A stretch of DNA of 5,747 nt from the NCBI GenBank assembly GCA_945861125.1, contig CAMASZ010000084.1:1-5747 (forward strand), in the 5' to 3' direction. Both the position numbers and the translations under genes were made by a program. Below are positions 1-5,747 of the stretch, in pieces. Below the pieces are notes generated by a model. That model did no database searches and was not told the DNA's origin. It saw nothing but the letters and a program-made list of their open reading frames with translations. This DNA comes from Rickettsia typhi. Lineage in GTDB: Bacteria; Pseudomonadota; Alphaproteobacteria; Rickettsiales; UBA1997. Position 1 is the stretch's first letter, and each line of letters starts with the position of its first letter.

Positions 1-675
1 TCCTGAATATGAATTTAACATCGAAACCACAACCGGCATATCTGCACCACCAACATTGCCGATTAAAATAAAACCTATTAAAAATGAAAAAATTATTAGT
101 ATAATAAAAAGAAATTTTGAACCAAAAATTATAAACGAAATTAAAGTTATCATTAAGAGAATTGCAAAATACTGAGAATATTTTTTTTGATTATTTTTAA
201 ATAATGAAATTTTTGATTTTAAATTGCCATTGAGTTTCAAGAATGCAACAATTGATCCAGTGAATGTAATGGCGCCAATAACAACTCCGATTCCCATTTC
301 AATTAAGCTTGCAGTTTTGATTTTTTTTCCTTCAACTATATTGAAAGATTCTGGCATCCATAAGGCGCTACAAGCAATAAAAACCGCAGCAAGACCTACT
401 AAAGAATGAAATCCCGCGACAAGCTGAGGCATTGAAGTCATTTTAACTTTTTTAGTTATTGAGTATCCTATTGCTCCTCCAATAGCTATTGCTAAAATAA
501 TTTGTAATAAATTATGAACTTGGGGTAGAAAAAGAGTTGTTAATATAGCTATAATCATTCCAATAATTCCTAGGTAATTTCCTTTGCGAGATGTTTTGGG
601 CGAAGATAGGCCATATAGAGACATTATGAATAAAACTGCTGAAACTAAGTATGATATAGCAATAAATGAGGACAT
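1..675 (-). CDS. pntB: NAD(P) transhydrogenase subunit beta, partial (N-terminal 225 residues)
   Basis: This is the beta subunit of the inner-membrane proton-translocating transhydrogenase, which uses the proton gradient to drive hydride transfer from NADH to NADP+. The frame is open from the ATG at 673-675 to the left edge with no stop, so the C-terminal half, including the NADP-binding domain, lies outside the window. The visible part is a string of hydrophobic segments, at about residues 4-22, 35-52, 55-75, 83-106, 124-145, 168-185 and 187-205. Diagnostic motifs are MPQLVAGFHSLVGLAAV (residues 82-98), whose His90 corresponds to the conserved E. coli beta-His91, and GGADMPVVVSMLNSYSG (209-225), with Asp212 and Asn221 matching the conserved Asp and Asn of this transmembrane helix. 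It starts 16 nt after the kdsD stop on the same strand, which suggests co-transcription. No Shine-Dalgarno sequence is visible. The partner pntA is not adjacent upstream, which is less usual. The family assignment is secure. Confidence 0.95.
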   Translation of the reverse strand, partial: MSSFIAISYLVSAVLFIMSLYGLSSPKTSRKGNYLGIIGMIIAILTTLFLPQVHNLLQIILAIAIGGAIGYSITKKVKMTSMPQLVAGFHSLVGLAAVFIACSALWMPESFNIVEGKKIKTASLIEMGIGVVIGAITFTGSIVAFLKLNGNLKSKISLFKNNQKKYSQYFAILLMITLISFIIFGSKFLFIILIIFSFLIGFILIGNVGGADMPVVVSMLNSYSG

Positions 676-691
676 TTTTTATTTAGTTAAA

Positions 692-1651
692 TTATAAAAT
701 ACCGCTTCTTAAGCAGTCATGAATATGAAGAACTCCCACAATTTTTTTATTATCAACAACAAATAAACTTGTTATTCTTTTTTTATTCATAATTAAGATT
801 GCTTCAGCAACTAGCATGTTTTGTTCAACTGTTATCGGTTTTTTTGACATTACTAGAGTTGTATTTAGTTTATAAAATTTATCAGAAATATTTCTTCTTA
901 AGTCACCATCGGTGATTATGCCAATTAATTGTTTATTTTTATCGATAACTCCAGTACAGCCAAGATGTTTTGAGGTCATCTCTAATATTGCTTGTTGTAT
1001 ATTATCTTTGTAACTAACTAAAGGAACTTCATTATTTTTTCGCATTAGATCTGCGACTTTTAAAAAGGTAGCTCCTAATTTTCCTCCGGGATGAAAAATA
1101 TTGAATTTTTCTGAATTAAATTTTTTTGCCTCAATTAAACATGAAGCAATTGCGTCTCCTAAAGCTAACATCATAGTTGTTGAGGTTGTAGGAGCGTTAA
1201 TTTTATTTGCCTCAGGTATTGCTGGAAGAATTAATGCTATGTTGCTAACTTTAGCAAGTTCTGAATCATTTTTACGAATAATACCAATAATTGGAATTTC
1301 AAATCTTTTGCAATAATAGATGATATCTCTTAATTCTTTGGTTTCTCCAGAATTTGATAATAAGATGACAATATCTTGTGAGCTTATCATGCCAAGATCA
1401 CCGTGGCTTGCTTCGCTTGGATGAATAAAGAAAGATGGAGTTCCTGTTGAAGCTAAAGTTGCGGCAATTTTATTAGCAATATGTCCAGACTTGCCCATGC
1501 CACTTAGGATGACTTTGCCTTTACATTTAATAATTGTATCAATGGCTTGATAGAATTTTTGGTCAAAAAAATTAATAAGCGATTTAAGTCCTTTGATTTC
1601 AGTTTCAATGGTTTTTTTAGCAATTGAAATAAACAGATCTTTTTCTTTCAT
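692..1651 (-). CDS. kdsD: Arabinose-5-phosphate isomerase (KpsF/GutQ/KdsD family)
   Basis: This cytoplasmic enzyme interconverts D-ribulose 5-phosphate and D-arabinose 5-phosphate, the first step towards Kdo for the LPS inner core. At 319 residues it is close to full family length (E. coli KdsD is 328). The N-terminal SIS domain, about residues 35-190, carries ILSGMGKSG (48-56), the TGTPSFFIHPSEASHGDLGM block (69-88), LLSNSGET (97-104), the APTTSTTMMLALGDA stretch (153-167) and FHPGG (186-190). By alignment in my head to E. coli K59, E111, E152 and H193, the active-site residues are Lys54, Glu106, Glu147 and His187, and all are present. Two CBS domains follow, at about 200-255 (ending GIITDGDLRR) and 265-319. 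The ATG start is the first residue of the usual N-terminal helix, and no ribosome-binding site is obvious. The gene is divergent from pyrE and sits just upstream of pntB. A GutQ-like or KpsF-like paralogue role cannot be excluded, but with no capsule or glucitol genes nearby the LPS role is the simplest reading. Confidence 0.95.
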   Translation of the reverse strand: MKEKDLFISIAKKTIETEIKGLKSLINFFDQKFYQAIDTIIKCKGKVILSGMGKSGHIANKIAATLASTGTPSFFIHPSEASHGDLGMISSQDIVILLSNSGETKELRDIIYYCKRFEIPIIGIIRKNDSELAKVSNIALILPAIPEANKINAPTTSTTMMLALGDAIASCLIEAKKFNSEKFNIFHPGGKLGATFLKVADLMRKNNEVPLVSYKDNIQQAILEMTSKHLGCTGVIDKNKQLIGIITDGDLRRNISDKFYKLNTTLVMSKKPITVEQNMLVAEAILIMNKKRITSLFVVDNKKIVGVLHIHDCLRSGIL

Positions 1652-1700
1652 TTTTTAAAAACAAATAGTTTTATAAAACTTACTTATGTATTTTATAGTA

Positions 1701-1937
1701 ATACCAAATCCAATCTTTAAAAGTTTTAAAAAAAATTAAAATTCTAACTTCATATTTTTGGCTAAAAATCTCTAAAAAATTTTTCAGTCGCGCTAAAGCG
1801 AGCGACACGAGCCTCAGCTGTATGAATATACAGCTTCATTTTTTAAAAATTTTTATCTCAAAAATCGTGTCGTTGCCCTAGGGCACGACTGGCAAAAATA
1901 TTTTGTTATAATTTTATTTAAAGATTGGATTTGGTAT
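1701..1937. repeat. MITE-like palindromic element with perfect 20-bp terminal inverted repeats
   Basis: The left end (1701-1720, ATACCAAATCCAATCTTTAA) is the exact reverse complement of the right end (1918-1937), giving a 237-bp element that fills most of the 319-nt gap between divergent kdsD and pyrE. The interior is clearly richer in G+C than its surroundings and folds into three hairpins: 1787-1806 (GTCGC/GCGAC outer stem, GCT/AGC inner stem), 1816-1835 (8-bp stem AGCTGTAT/ATACAGCT, loop GAAT) and 1869-1889 (GTCGT/ACGAC, then GCCC/GGGC with one bulged T). The outer two hairpins are also inverted copies of each other: CAGTCG at 1785-1790 pairs with 1886-1891, and CGACACGA at 1803-1810 pairs with 1865-1872. 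There is no open reading frame of note. The ends TA-CCAA...TTGG-TA could mean a TA target duplication, as made by IS630/Tc1-type transposases, but this is inference. The inverted repeats are certain; calling them a mobile element is likely but unproven. Confidence 0.8.
1907..1912 (+). promoter_or_regulatory. Candidate -10 box for pyrE inside the repeat element
   Basis: A perfect TATAAT lies 58 nt upstream of the pyrE ATG, just inside the right terminal repeat of the palindromic element. No convincing -35 hexamer sits 16-18 nt upstream, where the arm of the GC-rich hairpin lies. In DNA this A+T-rich a TATAAT can easily occur by chance. A second possibility is TATAAA at 1935-1940, at the very end of the element. 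This is a weak call, made because only 33 nt separate the element from the start codon. Confidence 0.25.
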
Positions 1938-1970
1938 AAAATCTTATCAATAAATATTTAATTTTAAACA

Positions 1971-2576
1971 ATGACTTTAACTAAAGAGCAAATTTTAAAA
2001 GAATTTTTTGATTGTAAAGCAATTTTAAATGGACATTTTATTCTTTCATCTGGTTTACATTCAGATACTTATATTCAATGTGCTAGGGTATTGATGCAAC
2101 CAAAAACTTCACAAATATTATGTTCGGAGTTAGCTGGAAAAATTTTATCTATATTCGGCAATAATTTTGCTGATATCGTTGTTTCTCCTGCTATGGGAGG
2201 AGTGGTAATAGGATATGAAATGGCAAGGCAGTTAAATATTCCAGCAATATTTTGTGAAAGAGTTAATGGTCAATTTGAATTTAGAAGAGGATTTGAACTC
2301 AATAAATCAATGCGAGTATTGGTTGTTGAAGACGTTATTACCACAGGAAAATCTTCACTTGAAACTTTTGATTTGATTAATAAATTTAATGCTAAAATAG
2401 TTGCCGAATGTTGTTTAGTTAATAGGTCTGGTGATGCCGATTTACAAAACAAATTGCAAGTTCCAGTAATTTCTTTAGTAGATATTAATGTAAAAACTTT
2501 TGATGAAAAAAATATTCCTGACGAATTAAAACATGTTCCTGCTGTCAAGCCTGGAAGTAGATTCATTAAAAATTAA
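1971..2576 (+). CDS. pyrE: Orotate phosphoribosyltransferase
   Basis: This enzyme transfers phosphoribose from PRPP to orotate to give OMP, the fifth step of de novo UMP synthesis, in the cytoplasm. The 201-residue length is normal for the family. The PRPP-binding signature VLVVEDVITTGKS is at residues 116-128. The N-terminal loop GHFILSSGLHSDTY (21-34), the PPi-loop region SPAMGGVVIGYEMAR (72-86), the flexible loop ERVNGQFEFRRGFEL (96-110) and the C-terminal PAVKPGSR are all in place. This loop version, with LSSG instead of the E. coli LKSG and RRGFE in the flexible loop, is the subtype I recognise from alphaproteobacteria, so it supports the taxonomic guess. The ATG start gives the expected N-terminus (MTLTKEQILKEFFD). 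No clear Shine-Dalgarno sequence precedes it. The MITE-like element ends 33 nt upstream, so the promoter is probably inside or at the edge of that element. The fad gene follows after 13 nt. Confidence 0.96.
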   Translation: MTLTKEQILKEFFDCKAILNGHFILSSGLHSDTYIQCARVLMQPKTSQILCSELAGKILSIFGNNFADIVVSPAMGGVVIGYEMARQLNIPAIFCERVNGQFEFRRGFELNKSMRVLVVEDVITTGKSSLETFDLINKFNAKIVAECCLVNRSGDADLQNKLQVPVISLVDINVKTFDEKNIPDELKHVPAVKPGSRFIKN

Positions 2577-2589
2577 TTTTTTAAAAACC

Positions 2590-4755
2590 GTGAATAATAC
2601 AATATCCTTAAAAATTGAAAAAAATGGTGTAGCAAATTTAATTTTTGATATGCCAAATGAAAAAGTTAATAAACTCTCTAAAGTTGTTTTAGAGGAGCTC
2701 GAAAAAGCAATCAATGTTATAGATGGAAATAAAGCGATTAGAATTTTAATTATTACCTCAGCCAAAAAAGATATATTCATTGCCGGAGCTGATATTAACG
2801 AAATAAGGTCTATTAACAATCAAGATGAGGCTTATAGCAAAGTTTCTCAAGGTCAAAAAATAATTAGTAAAATTGCCAAGTTAAAAATTCCAACTATTGC
2901 TGTTATAAATGGTGCGTGTTTAGGGGGTGGTTTAGAGCTTGCTTTAGCTTGCGATCATCGCGTTGCGGTAATTAATAAAAAAACTTCTTTGGGTCTTCCA
3001 GAGGTTAATCTCGGTATAATTCCTGGATTTGGCGGTACACAAAGATTGCCAGAGTTAGTTGGTTTAGAAGAATCATTAAAGATTATTTTAACTGGTAAGC
3101 CAGTTGATGCTAATAAGGCTTATAGAATAGGATTAGTAGATGAAATATTTCATGAAGAATTTTTAGAAGAAAAATTAACCAAATTTGTTTCTGAGATAAT
3201 TACCAATGGTGAAAATAATTTATTTATAACTAAAAAAACTAAAGCACAAAAAAAACGCTTTATTTTTGAATCATTGCTACTCACAAAATATGCTATTTTT
3301 TATTATGCTAAAAAAAATTTATGGCAAAAAACCAAAGGACAATATTTAGCACCTTTTGTAGCTTTAGATGTAATAGCAAAAACCTATGGTAGAACTTATG
3401 GTAAAAATGGCTATGAAATAGAATTAAAAGCTTTTTGTGATCTAGTAGTTGGAAGAATTTCTAAAAATCTAATTGAATTATTTTTTACTAACGAACAAAT
3501 AAAAAAAGATAATGGAATTGATTACGATCTAGATTCAAAAGACATTAAAAATGCAGCACTCTTGGGTGCGGGAGTTATGGGCGGAGGGATTGCGTGGTTA
3601 TTTGCTAATAACAATATCTCTATTCGAATTAAAGACATCTCACAAAAAGCTATTGCTCTAGGTTATAATCAGATATTCTCCATATTCAATCAACTAAAGA
3701 AAATTAAAAAATTAAATAATGAACAAGTAAATATAAAAGTTTCAAATGTTACTTCTGGAACCGATTATACGGGTTTTGAAAATACTGATATAGTTATTGA
3801 AGCTGTAGTTGAAAATATTGCTGTTAAAAAAAATGTCTTATCCGAATTGGAGAATTATATTAAAACAGATACGATTGTAGTTTCAAATACTTCCTCTCTT
3901 TCTATTAATGAAATGAGCTGTGCTTTAAAAAATCCAGAAAGATTCGCTGGTATGCATTTTTTTAATCCTGTTAATCGCATGCCATTAGTTGAGGTAATAA
4001 GGGGGCAAAAAACTTCTGATGAGACTATTGCAACAGTTGTAAAGCTTTCAAAAAAATTAGGAAAAACCCCTATTGTAGTTAAAGATGTTGCTGGATTTTT
4101 AGTTAATAGAATTTTATTAACATATATGAACGAAGCGGGATATATTTTTCAAGAGGGTGGAGATATAAATTTGATAGATTCGGTAATTGAAAAATTTGGA
4201 ATGCCAATGGGTCCATTCTTTTTAGCTGATGTCGTAGGAATTGATATTGGTGTTAAAGTAGCTAACTCGCTTGAAGATTCTTATGGTAAAAGGATGAAAG
4301 TTGCTGATATATTAAATGAAATATATAAAAATAAAAATTTACTTGGTAAGAAATCTAACAAAGGTTTTTACTTATATGATAATGCTGGAAATAAAACTTC
4401 AATAAATGGAGAAATTTACTCAATTTTAGATAATTTAAAAAATAAAATTAGTATAAAAAAATTCGATATTGATGAAAATGAAATCCTAGATCGTTGCTTA
4501 TTAACAATGGTTAATGAGGCTTCAAAATGTTTAGAGGAGGGTGTAGTAAAAAATTGTCGATATCTTGATATGGCAATGATAATGGGAACAGGATTTCCAG
4601 CTTTTCATGGAGGGTTATTAAAATATGCTGACCATTATGGTATTTCTAATGTTGCTGAAAAACTAAAACTATTTAATAAAAAATACGGTGACAGATTTGC
4701 TGTAAGTGATTTGTTAATTAAGATGTCAAAAAATAATCAAAATTTTTATAATTAA
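2590..4755 (+). CDS. fadJ: Fatty-acid oxidation complex alpha subunit: enoyl-CoA hydratase/3-hydroxyacyl-CoA dehydrogenase fusion
   Basis: This bifunctional beta-oxidation enzyme hydrates 2-enoyl-CoA and then oxidises the L-3-hydroxyacyl-CoA with NAD+; it normally pairs with a thiolase (FadA/FadI), which is not in the window. From the GTG at 2590 it is 721 residues, close to E. coli FadJ (714) and FadB (729). The crotonase domain (about 1-190) has the oxyanion-hole AGADI at 65 and both catalytic glutamates, Glu116 in GGGLE and Glu138 in GLPEVNLG. The dehydrogenase Rossmann domain begins at 326 with GAGVMGGG. His456 and Glu468 in HFFNPVNRMPLVE are the catalytic pair. Two C-terminal 3HCDH domains follow, at about 498-595 and 630-710. 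An ATG at 2533 is in frame and would add 19 residues, but it overlaps pyrE by 44 bp, and those residues look like out-of-frame pyrE sequence. I therefore prefer the GTG, 13 nt after the pyrE stop; neither start has a Shine-Dalgarno sequence. The symbol follows the closer N-terminal resemblance to FadJ; fadB is possible. Confidence 0.93.
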   Translation: MNNTISLKIEKNGVANLIFDMPNEKVNKLSKVVLEELEKAINVIDGNKAIRILIITSAKKDIFIAGADINEIRSINNQDEAYSKVSQGQKIISKIAKLKIPTIAVINGACLGGGLELALACDHRVAVINKKTSLGLPEVNLGIIPGFGGTQRLPELVGLEESLKIILTGKPVDANKAYRIGLVDEIFHEEFLEEKLTKFVSEIITNGENNLFITKKTKAQKKRFIFESLLLTKYAIFYYAKKNLWQKTKGQYLAPFVALDVIAKTYGRTYGKNGYEIELKAFCDLVVGRISKNLIELFFTNEQIKKDNGIDYDLDSKDIKNAALLGAGVMGGGIAWLFANNNISIRIKDISQKAIALGYNQIFSIFNQLKKIKKLNNEQVNIKVSNVTSGTDYTGFENTDIVIEAVVENIAVKKNVLSELENYIKTDTIVVSNTSSLSINEMSCALKNPERFAGMHFFNPVNRMPLVEVIRGQKTSDETIATVVKLSKKLGKTPIVVKDVAGFLVNRILLTYMNEAGYIFQEGGDINLIDSVIEKFGMPMGPFFLADVVGIDIGVKVANSLEDSYGKRMKVADILNEIYKNKNLLGKKSNKGFYLYDNAGNKTSINGEIYSILDNLKNKISIKKFDIDENEILDRCLLTMVNEASKCLEEGVVKNCRYLDMAMIMGTGFPAFHGGLLKYADHYGISNVAEKLKLFNKKYGDRFAVSDLLIKMSKNNQNFYN

Positions 4756-4772
4756 AATACTAGTTCATATAT

Positions 4773-4844
4773 TTGTGAAGAATTTTTATTTAAAATGTGA
4801 TACCAATTATCATTTTAAAATAAACATTCTTCACAAAAATTTTT
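4773..4844 (+). terminator. Strong hairpin with short T-run after the fad gene (candidate terminator)
   Basis: Eighteen nt after the fad stop codon, 4773-4797 pairs with 4811-4836 over about 24 base pairs, with one mismatch and one bulged base, around a 13-nt loop (4798-4810). Five T residues follow at 4840-4844, separated from the stem by three A residues. Position and shape fit a rho-independent terminator for the pyrE-fad transcript in a convergent region. The stem is almost all A-T, unlike a classical terminator. Weaker complementarity extends outward to CTAG at 4760-4763 and 4853-4856. The hairpin overlaps the left end of the inverted-repeat element that starts at 4800, so the two structures compete. 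Confidence 0.5.
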
Positions 4845-4927
4845 AGATAAAACTAGATTTTTTAGCAAAAATTTTAAAGAAGATGTTTATAAAATTCTTT
4901 AGTATAATTTAAAATGATAATTGGTAT
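4800..4927. repeat. Second MITE-like palindromic element, same termini as the 1701-1937 element
   Basis: The left end (4800-4819, ATACCAATTATCATTTTAAA) is the exact reverse complement of the right end (4908-4927), again a 20-bp perfect terminal inverted repeat. The inner arms continue to pair imperfectly: ATAAACATTCTTC near 4820-4832 against GAAGATGTTTAT at 4879-4890, with roughly 15 extra nt in the right arm. The total length is 128 bp and the interior is A+T-rich, without the GC-rich hairpins of the element between kdsD and pyrE. The two elements share the first seven bases, ATACCAA, and 14 of 20 terminal positions. It lies between the convergent fad gene and the right-edge autotransporter gene. 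No open reading frame of note is inside. Confidence 0.7.
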
Positions 4928-4948
4928 TAGATGATATGAATATAATTT

Positions 4949-5747
4949 TTAAAAGGCTGTTCTATAGTTAATATAGCTTAGGTAATCGTTATTTGGACTT
5001 TTAATATTAAATGCATCTTTTTGGACAATAAAGTTAAATCCAATCTGTGAGTAATTATCTAAATTTTTACTATAAAAAATTTCATAATTTTTTTCTTTGC
5101 CAATTGGAACTAAAGATGAAGTACCCTTTTTTCTGATTATATCACCATTTTCATTAACTGCTATTGGTATATCGTAATCTACATTGCCTTTGTATACTCT
5201 CATTGGTTCTGTGTATCCAATTCCCATAATTCCATTAAAAAACTTATCATAACTTAAGCCAAATGAAAGACTTTTGCTTCTAACATTGCTAAAATTACGA
5301 AATATTCCGAATTGATTACCCTTTATTTTAGAAAAACCTTCGGCAATAGAGCTATGAAAAGATATATGATCTGTTAAGTTATGTTTTGAAGAAATCTTAA
5401 AATATGGTGTTTTTACATTATTGTTGCTTGAAAATGCCCCAGAGCTTTTTGAATTTAAAATGTTATTATTAAATTCTGATAATTCTCCAGCTGATAATAA
5501 ATAGTTGCTACTAGAAGATGGGCTTAAGAATAAATTAAAATCAATGCTTTCATTTTCTCTTTTGTTCTGAAAATTTTTATAGTTAAATAAATTATTATCA
5601 AAAGATGTTTGATAAGAAAGTTTGATAGTTAATTTTTTGTCAATTATGTCTTGTTTTAAAAAGAATTGGCTGAATTTACGAGAATTAAAATTATTATTTA
5701 TTTTTGTTGAGCTATTGAAAAAAGATTGAAAAGGGTTGGAAGCAATA
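4949..5747 (-). CDS. C-terminal beta-barrel of an outer-membrane protein, probably S8-family serine protease autotransporter (partial)
   Basis: The frame is open on the minus strand from the right edge to a TAA at 4949-4951, giving 265 residues of the C-terminus; the true start and any protease domain lie outside the window. An internal ATG at 5225-5227 would give only 92 residues and is not a credible start, because family-like sequence continues upstream of it. The protein is rich in Ser, Asn, Phe and Tyr, shows alternating polar/hydrophobic stretches suited to beta-strands, and ends in YLSYINYRTAF. A terminal Phe after alternating aromatic residues is the usual outer-membrane barrel signal read by the BAM complex. 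The segment GYTEPMRVYKGNVDYDIPIA, then SSLVPIGKEKNYEIFYSKNL, resembles the conserved QPLRVESG...P and L.PSGRE...ELGY blocks near the end of alphaproteobacterial subtilisin-like autotransporters. The barrel call is strong from what is visible. The S8 protease assignment is inference, since no catalytic Asp-His-Ser is in the window. Confidence 0.75.
   Translation of the reverse strand, partial: IASNPFQSFFNSSTKINNNFNSRKFSQFFLKQDIIDKKLTIKLSYQTSFDNNLFNYKNFQNKRENESIDFNLFLSPSSSSNYLLSAGELSEFNNNILNSKSSGAFSSNNNVKTPYFKISSKHNLTDHISFHSSIAEGFSKIKGNQFGIFRNFSNVRSKSLSFGLSYDKFFNGIMGIGYTEPMRVYKGNVDYDIPIAVNENGDIIRKKGTSSLVPIGKEKNYEIFYSKNLDNYSQIGFNFIVQKDAFNIKSPNNDYLSYINYRTAF

Noticed and set aside
224..409. 61-residue open frame on the plus strand
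   Set aside because: It lies antisense to well-conserved pntB coding sequence and encodes nothing recognisable.
1101..1316. 71-residue open frame on the plus strand
   Set aside because: It is antisense to the conserved SIS domain of kdsD, whose frame is clearly the coding one.
1785..1891. CRISPR array or tRNA gene suggested by the GC-rich repeated hairpins
   Set aside because: There are only two inverted, not direct and regularly spaced, copies, and no cloverleaf with T-loop or acceptor features can be drawn.
1701..1937. Rickettsial palindromic element or known REP-type sequence
   Set aside because: The general style is similar, but I do not recognise the sequence as a named family, and it is intergenic rather than inserted in a reading frame, so I leave it unnamed.
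2270..2819. Two open frames on the minus strand (2270-2566 and 2526-2819)
   Set aside because: Both are antisense to pyrE and the start of the fad gene, which carry full family motifs; the hydrophobic look of the second is what antisense of such A+T-rich coding DNA gives.
4949..5227. A separate 92-residue protein starting at the ATG at 5225-5227
   Set aside because: The same frame stays open to the right edge and the family-like barrel sequence continues upstream of this ATG, so it is the C-terminus of a larger protein.

Overview
The window is a stretch of very A+T-rich bacterial chromosome (roughly 70-75% A+T by eye). It holds two complete metabolic genes pointing right, one complete gene and two edge-truncated genes pointing left, and two unusual inverted-repeat elements in the intergenic gaps. 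Several genes look alphaproteobacterial. PyrE has the LSSGL loop and the RRGFEL and PAVKPGSR motifs that I associate with alphaproteobacterial PyrE. The right-edge protein resembles the barrel domain of alphaproteobacterial subtilisin-like autotransporters. LPS (Kdo) synthesis and an outer-membrane barrel show a Gram-negative cell. The low GC and absence of clear Shine-Dalgarno sequences suggest a reduced-genome, perhaps host-associated lineage. Assignment to a particular order is only a guess.

Left part, minus strand (1-1651): a full-length D-arabinose-5-phosphate isomerase (kdsD; SIS plus two CBS domains) is followed 16 nt later by the first 225 codons of pntB, the membrane-embedded beta subunit of proton-translocating NAD(P) transhydrogenase, which runs off the left edge. 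The two are probably co-transcribed. One makes the first Kdo precursor for LPS; the other couples the proton gradient to NADPH supply.

Middle (1652-1970): this 319-nt gap between divergent kdsD and pyrE is mostly a 237-bp MITE-like element with perfect 20-bp terminal inverted repeats and a GC-richer interior of three hairpins. The promoters of both genes must lie in or next to it.

Right part, plus strand (1971-4755): pyrE (orotate phosphoribosyltransferase, UMP synthesis) is followed closely by a full-length fused enoyl-CoA hydratase/3-hydroxyacyl-CoA dehydrogenase (fadJ/fadB type, fatty-acid beta-oxidation). They are likely one transcript, though their pathways are unrelated.

Right edge (4756-5747): a convergent intergenic region contains a strong hairpin just after the fad stop codon and an overlapping 128-bp element with the same ATACCAA/TTGGTAT ends as the first element. 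Beyond it, on the minus strand, lies the C-terminal 265 residues of an outer-membrane beta-barrel protein, most likely an S8-family serine protease autotransporter. The protein-coding genes look ordinary. The most unusual content is the pair of palindromic elements.
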